A DNA stretch of 12,741 bases from Nanobdellota archaeon (GTDB taxonomy: Archaea; Nanobdellota; Nanobdellia; Woesearchaeales; GW2011-AR9), in the NCBI GenBank assembly GCA_018812355.1, contig JAHJDQ010000211.1, positions 1 through 12,741 of the forward strand, read 5' to 3'. Shown one piece after another: positions 6,786-12,741 of this stretch. Every line of letters starts with the position of its first letter. Position 1 is the stretch's first letter. The position numbers were made by a program, and so were the translations under genes. Under the pieces are notes generated by a model. The model was not told the DNA's origin and ran no database searches. It saw only the letters and a list, made by a program, of their open reading frames with translations.

Positions 6786-7943
6786 CTAAGATTTTTCCGC
6801 TTTTTCCCGTTCCCTTTCTATTCTTATACTATCTGCCGCTGCTCTGAGGGCTTCTTCGCGCAGTTCTTCCGGAATCGTTTTTTCAGCGATTTTTTTGAGT
6901 ACGCCTGAGTGCTGTTCCAATTCTTCTTTTCTCATCACTGTTTCGAAAATCATTTTATTAGTGCGTCCAGAAGGTACCTCGCCGTATACTTTTACCTTAT
7001 TGCGTCCTCCGTTTTTTGCTTCATAAAGGGCTTTGTCGGCTTCCGCAATGATGGATCCTGCTAGTTTTTGTTTGTCTTTTTCGGTTCTTGGCTCGGCATC
7101 GAGGTAGCTGGTGACTCCAATAGACGCGGTACACATCTGTGCTTCGGCTTTTTCGCCATACAGTTGGCGCAAATGTGGTTTGAGTTGACTTTCAATGGCT
7201 TCTCTAAGTCGTTCCGCGGCAATTTGGGCTTCCTGTTTCTCGGTTTCCGGAAGAATAATAACCAATTCTTCTCCGCCATAACGGCATTTTACGTCGGAGG
7301 GGCGGAATGTTTCGTTAATGATCTTTCCTACCAACCTGAGCGCTTCATCGCCGGCCTGGTGACCCAGCTCGTCGTTGATTGGTTTAAATTTATCAAGATC
7401 CACAAGAATCAGGCTGAAGTTTGTGCCGTACCTTACCGCTTCATCCGCGGCCTGTAAAATCCGATCTTCAAAATAATTTCTTGTGTGCAGGCCGGTCAGT
7501 TTGTCGATGATGACTAAATTTCTGAGTTCCTCAATTTCCAGTCTCTGCCTTTCCAGCTCTCTTTCCATTGCCGCCTTTTCCCGTTCCAACCTCGTTATTT
7601 CTTCTTCCATAGTCTCCGAAACCGAGCTTCTTACACCGGTCGCAGTCTCCATTTGGGCGTCTTCCAGAATTTTCGGCAACACTGTCCTAAGCTGAGCGCT
7701 TCTCAGGGTGGGCGGACTGGGCTCTTCCTCATCTTCTAAATACCGTTCCGGCACCCTTACTGTGTCCGCCATGCTTGTTTCATCTTCGGATTGAATGCCG
7801 GAGATTGTTTTTTTTTCTTCAAATAATTCACGGGATGTTTCCGGAAGATCATTTTGAGACCATTGATGAAATTTACAAATTCGGCGCAAAATCAATATTT
7901 TAATCCTTTTATTGTACAGTATTTTGGTCAAAATGGCAATCAT
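6786..7943 (-). CDS. GGDEF-domain diguanylate cyclase with coiled-coil N-terminus
   Basis: The protein has 385 residues from ATG 7943. The enzyme class condenses two GTP into cyclic di-GMP. The GGDEF domain spans about 145-322: DKLTGLHTRNYFEDR, LILVDLDKFKPINDELGHQAGDE, the active-site loop RYGGEEL (221-227), TASIGVTSY and ADKALYEAKNGGRNKV. The metal-binding Asp of VDLDKFK and the GGEE core are intact, so activity is expected; Leu replaces the usual final Phe. RPSD (214-217), five residues before GGEEL, is a canonical RxxD inhibitory site for product feedback. Residues about 110-143 form a charged coiled coil leading straight into the domain, suited to dimerisation. No membrane segment or sensor domain is recognisable. 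A helical tail (323-385) follows the domain. The start is uncertain: a promoter match lies across the ATG at 7943, and ATG 7772 (328 residues, MADTVRVPERYL) is a good alternative. It is divergent from fusA and ends in TAG. Confidence 0.93.
   Translation of the reverse strand: MIAILTKILYNKRIKILILRRICKFHQWSQNDLPETSRELFEEKKTISGIQSEDETSMADTVRVPERYLEDEEEPSPPTLRSAQLRTVLPKILEDAQMETATGVRSSVSETMEEEITRLEREKAAMERELERQRLEIEELRNLVIIDKLTGLHTRNYFEDRILQAADEAVRYGTNFSLILVDLDKFKPINDELGHQAGDEALRLVGKIINETFRPSDVKCRYGGEELVIILPETEKQEAQIAAERLREAIESQLKPHLRQLYGEKAEAQMCTASIGVTSYLDAEPRTEKDKQKLAGSIIAEADKALYEAKNGGRNKVKVYGEVPSGRTNKMIFETVMRKEELEQHSGVLKKIAEKTIPEELREEALRAAADSIRIEREREKAEKS
7911..7939 (-). promoter_or_regulatory. 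Possible promoter overlapping the first codons of the GGDEF gene
   Basis: On the minus strand TTGCCA (7939-7934, five of six), a 17-base spacer and TACAAT (7916-7911, five of six) would start transcription near 7904, inside the longest reading frame. If it is used, translation must begin at a later codon such as ATG 7772. A weaker alternative TATACA lies at 7973-7968 and would allow ATG 7943. Confidence 0.4.
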
Positions 7944-7947
7944 TTAC

Positions 7948-7975
7948 TTGTCTTTTTTGCGCCAGTCTGTATACT
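7948..7975 (+). promoter_or_regulatory. Probable fusA promoter
   Basis: TTGTCT (7948-7953, four of six), a 16-base spacer and TATACT (7970-7975, five of six) would start transcription near 7982. This leaves a leader of about 40 bases, nearly all A and T, with no Shine-Dalgarno sequence before the ATG. Confidence 0.5.
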
Positions 7976-8021
7976 AGCTCCGCAAATTTTTAAATTTTTA
8001 AGTTTTTAATTTTTCAAAGCA

Positions 8022-10109
8022 ATGGCAGATTATAAGGAGGTTCTAAAAAAAGTACGTAACTTTGGTATTATCGCGCACATAGATGCGGGAAAAACGACTG
8101 TTACCGAACGTGTTTTGTATTACACTGGAAAGAACTATAAAATCGGCGAAGTTCATGAAGGTGAGGCGACTATGGACTGGATGGAACAGGAACAGGAACG
8201 CGGTATCACTATTACGGCGGCGGCTACCACATGTTTCTGGAAAGAGCATCAGTACAACATCATCGATACCCCCGGGCACGTGGATTTTACGGCCGAGGTG
8301 GAAAGATCCATGCGTGTTCTGGATGGCGGAGTCGTTGTTTTTGACGGTGTGGCCGGAGTCGAACCTCAGTCCGAAACTGTCTGGCGCCAGGCCGACAAAT
8401 ATCATGTGCCTCGCATGTGTTTTATCAACAAACTAGATCGCACGGGTGCCAGCTTTGAAAAATCGTTTCAGAGTATTTTGGACAGACTGACCAAACATGC
8501 TTCTCCTATTCAGCTTCCTATTGGCATTGAAAGCTCGTTTAAGGGGCTTGTTGATTTGGTTGAGATGAATGCCACTATTTATAAGGATGACATGGGTAAA
8601 GAAATGGAAGTTATTGCTATTCCTGAAGATTTGAAGGCTCAGGCTGAAGAATGGCGTGCAAAGTTGATCGAGAAGGTAGCTGAAGCCGATGATGAGTTTA
8701 TGGAAAAGTATATAGGCGGTGAAGAATTTACAGTTGAAGAAATGAAAGCAGCTATTCGCAGGGGGGTGATTGCCAATCAGTTTGTTCCTGTTCTTACCGG
8801 TACGGCACTTAAGAATAAAGGGGTTCAGCTACTGCTCGATGCGGTCAACGACTACCTGCCTTCTCCGCTTGATATTCCGCCAATCCATGGGCATGTGCTT
8901 GATCATGAGGACCAAGTTGTGGAACGACACACGGATCCAAATGAGCCGTTGGGCGCGCTTGTTTTCAAGATTGCCACCGATCCTTTTGTGGGCCGTCTTT
9001 GTTTTGCCCGTGTGTATTCCGGCATTCTGAAATCAGGTTCTTACGTTTACAATTCTTCTCAGGGTGAAAAAGAACGCATCGGCCGTCTGGTTGAGATGCA
9101 TGCCAATGATCGAAAAGAAATTCAGGAGATCTCCGCGGGCCATATCGGGGCGGTTATAGGTCTTAAATCGGTTCGTACCGGCAGTACGTTGGTAGGTGAC
9201 GGGGCGCAAAAAATTATTCTTGAATCCATTACCTTCCCGGAACCTGTTATCTCGATTGCCATTGAGCCAAAAACCAAGGCCGATCAGGAGAAAATGGGTC
9301 TTGCCCTTCAAAAACTGGCCGAAGAAGATCCCACCTTCCGTGTCCGCAGTGACGAGGAAACCAATCAAACCATTATTTCAGGAATGGGTGAGCTTCATCT
9401 GGAAGTGCTCGTTGACCGCATGAGACGCGAATTCAAAGTGGAAGCCAATGTCGGTAAGCCTCAGGTGGCTTACCGTGAGACCATTCAGAAAGAAGTGGAG
9501 GAAGAAGAAAAATACGCCAAGCAAACCGGTGGCCGCGGTCAGTACGGTCACGTTTTGATCCGCATCATGCCGAATGAAGCCGGAAAGGGCTATGAATTCA
9601 TAGATTCTGTCGTCGGAGGACGCATACCGAAAGAGTATATTCCAGGCGTGCAGAAAGGTATTCTGGAAGCCCTGACTCGCGGTGTGATTGCCGGATATCC
9701 GGTGGTGGACGTCAAAGTGGAACTTTACGACGGTTCTTACCACGATGTGGACTCCTCTGAAATCGCTTTTAAAATGGCGGCTTCCATCGCTTTCCAGCGC
9801 GGCGCCCGCAAAGCCAATCCGGTACTTCTGGAACCAATGATGAAGGTCGAAGTGGTGACCCCTGAAGAATTTATGGGAGACGTGATGGGTAACATTAATT
9901 CAAAACGTGGACAGATTGAAGCCATGGGCGACCGTGGCGAGGCCAAAACAGTTCTGGCCAAGGTGCCTTTGTCCGAAATGTTCGGTTATTCCACCGACTT
10001 GCGCTCCATGACCCAGGGGCGGGCCAGTTACACCATGGAATTCTCGCATTACGCCAAGGTGCCAAAGAACGTTGAAGAAAAAATCAAGACGGAGCGCGGA
10101 ATGGCATAA
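8022..10109 (+). CDS. fusA: Elongation factor G
   Basis: This is the ribosomal translocation GTPase, 695 residues, the usual full length. The G-domain motifs are all intact: P-loop AHIDAGKT (18-25), switch I RGITITAA (60-67), DTPGH (82-86), NKLD (136-139), and a G5-like GTALKNKG (260-267). Domains II-V follow in order with family signatures: LGALVFKIATDPFVGRL, ISIAIEPKTKADQEKMGLAL, ISGMGELHLEVLVDRMRREF, KQTGGRGQYGHV, YHDVDSSEIAFKMAASIAF and GDVMGNINSKRGQI. The ATG at 8022 begins MADYKEVLKKVRNFGIIAHID, as expected for EF-G. There is no SD upstream, although AAGGAGG occurs just inside the coding region. Neither rpsL/rpsG nor tuf is adjacent: the neighbours are a divergent GGDEF gene and a downstream surface-protein operon. 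The gene appears monocistronic, with its own promoter and a terminator about 65 bp after the TAA. Conserved sequence throughout gives no sign of a degraded copy. Confidence 0.98.
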   Translation: MADYKEVLKKVRNFGIIAHIDAGKTTVTERVLYYTGKNYKIGEVHEGEATMDWMEQEQERGITITAAATTCFWKEHQYNIIDTPGHVDFTAEVERSMRVLDGGVVVFDGVAGVEPQSETVWRQADKYHVPRMCFINKLDRTGASFEKSFQSILDRLTKHASPIQLPIGIESSFKGLVDLVEMNATIYKDDMGKEMEVIAIPEDLKAQAEEWRAKLIEKVAEADDEFMEKYIGGEEFTVEEMKAAIRRGVIANQFVPVLTGTALKNKGVQLLLDAVNDYLPSPLDIPPIHGHVLDHEDQVVERHTDPNEPLGALVFKIATDPFVGRLCFARVYSGILKSGSYVYNSSQGEKERIGRLVEMHANDRKEIQEISAGHIGAVIGLKSVRTGSTLVGDGAQKIILESITFPEPVISIAIEPKTKADQEKMGLALQKLAEEDPTFRVRSDEETNQTIISGMGELHLEVLVDRMRREFKVEANVGKPQVAYRETIQKEVEEEEKYAKQTGGRGQYGHVLIRIMPNEAGKGYEFIDSVVGGRIPKEYIPGVQKGILEALTRGVIAGYPVVDVKVELYDGSYHDVDSSEIAFKMAASIAFQRGARKANPVLLEPMMKVEVVTPEEFMGDVMGNINSKRGQIEAMGDRGEAKTVLAKVPLSEMFGYSTDLRSMTQGRASYTMEFSHYAKVPKNVEEKIKTERGMA

Positions 10110-10114
10110 GATTA

Positions 10115-10135
10115 ATTACGCATTACGAATTACGA
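10115..10135 (+). repeat. Three tandem copies of the heptamer ATTACGN
   Basis: ATTACG occurs at 10115, 10122 and 10129, an exact 7-bp period, directly after the fusA stop codon. Short ATTACGA-type strings are, from memory, frequent between genes in some CPR genomes. No function can be read from this copy. Confidence 0.6.
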
Positions 10136-10174
10136 GTTAGCTTGTACAATCATAATTTTAGGTTTAGACAAGTG

Positions 10175-10211
10175 AAAAGTGGCCGTCTATTTGAGAAAGA
10201 TGGCCCTTTTT
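10175..10211 (+). terminator. Rho-independent terminator after fusA
   Basis: The stem GGCCGTCT (10181-10188) pairs with AGATGGCC (10198-10205), including one G-U pair, around a nine-base loop. A run of Ts follows at 10207-10211. AAAAG upstream can extend the stem against the T run after one mismatch, so it could also work from the other strand. It rules out GTG 10179 as the start of the next gene. Confidence 0.75.
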
Positions 10212-10219
10212 GGTACACT
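10191..10219 (+). promoter_or_regulatory. Possible promoter of the right surface-protein operon, nested in the fusA terminator
   Basis: TTGAGA (10191-10196, five of six), a 17-base spacer and TACACT (10214-10219, four of six) would start transcription near 10226, about 25 bases before the ATG at 10251. The -35 box lies in the terminator loop, and the spacer covers its 3' stem and T run. Confidence 0.42.
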
Positions 10220-10250
10220 TTTTGGGAAAGTATTCACAAAACAAAAAAAG

Positions 10251-10742
10251 ATGAAAAAGAATAGCGTCAAAAAGTTCTCAAAATCTTTAATGTCCGCGTC
10301 TCTAAGGGGCCTGACCGTTTTTGCCGTGTTCGGAATGGCGCTTTACGCTTACGCGGTGAATTATCCGTCAAGTCAGCCCAATCCCGTTTCCGGAGTAGTG
10401 GGGCTGTATGTGGGGCAGACGGCTGGCACCTGGGATGGCAATATCGGCGGTTATCAGGCGGCGAATGCGGTGTGCGCAGGTGTTGAACCGGACAGTCACA
10501 TATGTTCCCCTATGGAAATTGTGAATACCTACAATCACAACGCTTCATCTGTGACCGCTGAAACAGGAACGGTGTGGGTCAACTCCGGAGCTCCCGCTAA
10601 TACCTCCCCCGCTGTCAACGACTGTAATGGCTGGAAGAATAATTCGCTGAGTTATTACGGTAATGTGTGGAGTTTTGGCAGTAATGATTTCGCCGGCATC
10701 CTTCCCTGCGCTTTCGCTTTGCCCATTGCCTGTTGTAAATAA
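10251..10742 (+). CDS. Small secreted six-cysteine domain protein (gene E)
   Basis: The protein has 163 residues from ATG 10251. The frame is open further upstream, but that part runs through the terminator hairpin and is not expected to be translated. MKKNSVKKFSKSLMSASLRG plus the hydrophobic LTVFAVFGMALYAYA form a signal peptide (1-35). The rest is one domain (about 51-163): GLYVGQTAGTWDGNIGGYQA then ANAVC...SHIC...EIVNTY...VWVNSGAP...NDCNGW...PCAFALPIACC. Cysteines at 75, 85, 125, 153, 161 and 162 all have counterparts in the C-terminal domain of gene F, so disulphide bonding is likely. The GGxxxANAxC...H(I/L)C...E(M)I pattern recalls DUF1554 / C-type-lectin-like extracellular domains, but that link is tentative. 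It ends TAA seven bases before the next ATG, hence a tight operon. It may be a free-standing form of the binding domain found at the tip of F. Confidence 0.82.
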   Translation: MKKNSVKKFSKSLMSASLRGLTVFAVFGMALYAYAVNYPSSQPNPVSGVVGLYVGQTAGTWDGNIGGYQAANAVCAGVEPDSHICSPMEIVNTYNHNASSVTAETGTVWVNSGAPANTSPAVNDCNGWKNNSLSYYGNVWSFGSNDFAGILPCAFALPIACCK

Positions 10743-10749
10743 ACTACTT

Positions 10750-12120
10750 ATGAAAAAAGTTCTGCAAATTTCGTCTTTATTTCTTTTCCTCCTTTTCGCG
10801 CAATCGGTTTACGCGGTAGGTGAGGTTTGTCCAAAAACCGGTCCCGCCGCGACGAGTGAGTGCTGTACAGCCCCCACCATTATTGAACAAGTGGGTGGTT
10901 GTCCCAGTGGCTATAAGTGGATTGGGGATTCGGCGTCAGGCCAATGCCAGTTACTAATAACTTGTCCCGTAACAGCGAACTCTTTAAGTTGTTCAAGCGG
11001 CGGCTGTTATACACCCCCTCCAACACCACCGGCTCTTCAATGTCCCACAGCCGGCGTTAATACCGATACCAGTCTGCCCTGCTGCAATAACACGCAAATA
11101 GCCGTCCGGGATTCCACTTCGCCAAGCGGCTGGAAGTGTCAGGATCAGTTGTCCAGTCTCTGGACTTTGAGCGTCAGTGATGTTTACCGCAGTACCGGTA
11201 AAGTTGGTATTGGGACTACAAGTCCGAATGGCTTGCTCAGCATAGGCGGAGTAGGCGGTTCTGTTGGTACAGATGGAATCGAGTGGTTTAGCGGCCCCGG
11301 AAACGCGAGCGGCTACAATGGCTGGGCTGGCAGGGCTTACGTAGGTACGCCTACCGGTAGCTGGGCGACAGCTCCGTTTATTTTTTCCGTACCGGATACT
11401 GTGGGTAATGCAATCCAGACTATGACTTTACTGAACGGTAAAGTTGGCATTGGTCTGACTGGCCCAAAAGAAATGCTTGATATCAATGTGGGCTCTGATG
11501 CGGGTATCGGACTGACATCTTCTCTTAACGATGGTCAGCTTGCCGCAAAACTGAATTATGAGCACACAGGCTCATGGGCTTCCGGAAAGCTGAATCTTGG
11601 CATTAATAAGGGGGGAGGCGCTGCGGAAGATGTTTTAACAATTCAGGGAAATGGCAATGTAGGAATCGGCACGAATGCGCCTGCCTATGCCCTGGATGTG
11701 GTTGGTACGGCCGACGCGGATGCGTATTGTATTTCGGGCGCCGACTGTATTACTGCCTGGCCGAGTGCCGTTGCGGGTGTCGGAGTGTATGTTGGGGCAA
11801 CAGGCAGTACTTATAATGGTAATCGCGGCGGTTATTCATCTGCCAATGCTCTTTGTGTGGCTGCTTTCGCCGGCAGTCATCTTTGTACCGCTTCGGAAAT
11901 GATCAACAGTTACAATAATCTTCCCGGCACTATTACTACTCTTGCTGAAAGCATCTGGATTAATAACGGACCTCCGGGGTATATCAGTAATGTGACAAAT
12001 GATTGTGACGGATGGCAGTCGGCCAGCAGTACAATCTTCGGGTACGTCTGGAATGGTATAAAAGACGCCAGTTACGTGACACCCTGCAATATGACAAGAA
12101 AGTTCGCCTGCTGTATGTAA
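10750..12120 (+). CDS. Secreted fibre-like protein with Cys-rich base and six-cysteine tip domain (gene F)
   Basis: The protein has 456 residues from ATG 10750. An earlier ATG at 10663 would overlap gene E by 80 bases and bury the signal peptide, so it was rejected. The order is: signal peptide MKKVLQISSLFLFLLFAQSVYA (1-22); Cys-rich region (27-130) with CC and SCSSGGCY motifs and a short PPPTPP hinge; the base motif LWTLSVSDVYRSTG; then three stalk repeats of the tail-fibre type KVGIGTTSPNGLLSIGG (151), KVGIGLTGPKEMLDINV (231) and NVGIGTNAPAYALDVVG (303); and a C-terminal domain (344-456) homologous to gene E, with matching cysteines at 369, 379, 419, 446, 454 and 455. The layout suggests an exported stalk carrying a disulphide-stabilised head, as in an adhesin. 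No S74 self-cleaving chaperone domain and no membrane anchor are seen. It is co-transcribed with E (7-bp gap) and probably G (18-bp gap). The ligand is unknown. Confidence 0.87.
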   Translation: MKKVLQISSLFLFLLFAQSVYAVGEVCPKTGPAATSECCTAPTIIEQVGGCPSGYKWIGDSASGQCQLLITCPVTANSLSCSSGGCYTPPPTPPALQCPTAGVNTDTSLPCCNNTQIAVRDSTSPSGWKCQDQLSSLWTLSVSDVYRSTGKVGIGTTSPNGLLSIGGVGGSVGTDGIEWFSGPGNASGYNGWAGRAYVGTPTGSWATAPFIFSVPDTVGNAIQTMTLLNGKVGIGLTGPKEMLDINVGSDAGIGLTSSLNDGQLAAKLNYEHTGSWASGKLNLGINKGGGAAEDVLTIQGNGNVGIGTNAPAYALDVVGTADADAYCISGADCITAWPSAVAGVGVYVGATGSTYNGNRGGYSSANALCVAAFAGSHLCTASEMINSYNNLPGTITTLAESIWINNGPPGYISNVTNDCDGWQSASSTIFGYVWNGIKDASYVTPCNMTRKFACCM

Positions 12121-12138
12121 ATCGTTAATTTTATTAAA

Positions 12139-12741
12139 ATGAGAAAATTTCTTCGTACAATACCGCTTCTGGTCTTTCTTCTTGCGGCGGCTCCGGCTGC
12201 TTATGCGGGCCTTTCGGAAGGCTGTTATCCCGCGGTGGAATGCGGAGGCGGGCAGGACTACTACGGCACCAGCTGCCAGAAACATATTAATCAGGTGATA
12301 GGACCTATCGCCGATTCCTGCGCTACCAGCAATCCGCTCGGGGAAACATGGAACTTTAACTGCGCCAGCGGCTGTTATAAGACAAGTATTCCCGTTCCTC
12401 CGGCTTGCCCCGGTGGCGTTATGGTCAGCGGCAACTGCCTGGCCAGGCTCGATGTTCTAAAAGATAATGTTCCGGTAACCGGTGAAAAAGCTTACAAAAT
12501 TTATGACGGAACGGATCTTACTGAAATTGTTCATTTGGGTACTAATGGTTGTCTTGATGGCGAGGTTGCCGTCAGTGATACCGCTTCCGCCAGCGGCTGG
12601 AAGTGCGGTGCAGGCGGCGCCTGGATAGTAAGCGGTCCGGATGTTTATCGCGCGTCGGGCAAAGTGGGTATAGGCACCGCGGCGCCGGCTGCGGCGCTTA
12701 ATGTAGTGGATCCGGCTATTAATCTTGTGGCTTCTTTTGGA
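12139..12741 (+). CDS. Secreted Cys-rich fibre-like protein (gene G), 3' end cut by window edge
   Basis: This frame has 201 codons from ATG 12139 and is open at the window end. The signal peptide is MRKFLRTIPLLVFLLAAAPA plus AYA (1-23), before GLSEGCY. A Cys-rich region follows (29-156), with NCASGCYKTSIPVPPACP matching SCSSGGCYTPPPTPP of gene F, and ASGWKCG matching PSGWKCQ. The base-to-stalk junction AWIVSGPDVYRASGKVGIGT then AAPAAALNVV matches LWTLSVSDVYRSTGKVGIGT of F almost residue for residue. It is therefore a paralogue of F with a divergent Cys-rich base, and it presumably continues into further stalk repeats and a head domain outside the window. There is no SD before the ATG; the leader is AT-rich. 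The start gives a complete signal peptide. Confidence 0.83.
   Translation, partial: MRKFLRTIPLLVFLLAAAPAAYAGLSEGCYPAVECGGGQDYYGTSCQKHINQVIGPIADSCATSNPLGETWNFNCASGCYKTSIPVPPACPGGVMVSGNCLARLDVLKDNVPVTGEKAYKIYDGTDLTEIVHLGTNGCLDGEVAVSDTASASGWKCGAGGAWIVSGPDVYRASGKVGIGTAAPAAALNVVDPAINLVASFG

Noticed and set aside
10179..10250. GTG start extending gene E upstream
   Set aside because: The GTG lies in the stem of the fusA terminator and upstream of the likely transcription start.
10663..10749. Upstream ATG extending gene F
   Set aside because: It would overlap the end of gene E and place 29 non-signal residues ahead of an obvious signal peptide.
1..12741. Prophage or tailocin origin because of tail-fibre-like repeats
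   Set aside because: The fibre-like proteins have Sec signal peptides, and there is no capsid, tail tube, baseplate, lysis or integrase gene in the window.
1..12741. Genetic code 25 (TGA read as glycine)
   Set aside because: The genes are complete in the standard code, and glycine is encoded by ordinary GGN codons without in-frame TGA.
1..12741. CRISPR array, transposon, tRNA or rRNA genes
   Set aside because: No spaced palindromic repeats, terminal inverted repeats, transposase motifs or tRNA-like sequences were seen; the only tandem arrays are short or coding.

Overview
The window looks like chromosomal DNA from an uncultured bacterium, most likely a member of the Candidate Phyla Radiation / Patescibacteria. 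A Peregrinibacteria-like lineage is my best guess, but it is an inference. The reasons are the many secreted proteins built from phage-tail-fibre-like repeats (NVGIGT-type, VFEG...DPTA...DASGTV-type, GTLRYN...W-type), DUF4215-type Cys-rich repeats on a membrane-anchored surface protein, weak or absent Shine-Dalgarno sequences before most genes, and a 7-bp ATTACGN intergenic repeat. The standard genetic code fits: long ORFs stay open without in-frame TGA. All eight visible stop codons are TAA or TAG. No phage structural, integrase, transposase, tRNA, rRNA or CRISPR sequence was seen.

Left block (1-5884, minus strand). A probable promoter at 5856-5884 drives a run of closely spaced secreted-protein genes. 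From upstream to downstream they are: (A) a membrane-anchored protein with an N-terminal secretion signal, Cys-rich DUF4215-like repeats, a PPGPT-repeat stalk, Ig-like regions and a C-terminal membrane anchor; (B) a secreted fibre-like protein that is read in frame with A as one 1005-residue ORF, although it carries its own SD-like site, ATG and signal peptide; (C) a 576-residue secreted fibre-like protein; (D) a further secreted fibre-like protein cut by the window edge. B and C share a homologous C-terminal domain of about 160 residues. The A/B junction contains an A_AAA_AAC heptamer; a -1 shift there leads at once to a TAA and would restore two separate genes.

Middle (5885-7943). A divergent 226-bp intergenic region precedes two small plus-strand genes for helical proteins of unknown function. 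The second has an XRE-HTH-like C-terminal half. They converge on a minus-strand GGDEF diguanylate cyclase that keeps both its active site and its inhibitory site.

Right block (7944-12741, plus strand). fusA (elongation factor G) stands alone, away from the usual rpsL-rpsG-fusA-tuf context, and ends at a rho-independent terminator. A promoter overlapping that terminator starts a second surface-protein operon: (E) a small secreted protein that is essentially one six-cysteine domain; (F) a secreted protein with a Cys-rich base, a VGIGT-type stalk and the same six-cysteine domain at its tip; (G) a partial paralogue of F running off the right edge.

Together, two groups of modular secreted fibre-like proteins flank a c-di-GMP synthase and an unrelated housekeeping gene. 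An adhesion or cell-contact apparatus, perhaps under c-di-GMP control, is a plausible reading but is not proven by the sequence. No gene-free stretch exceeds 300 bases.
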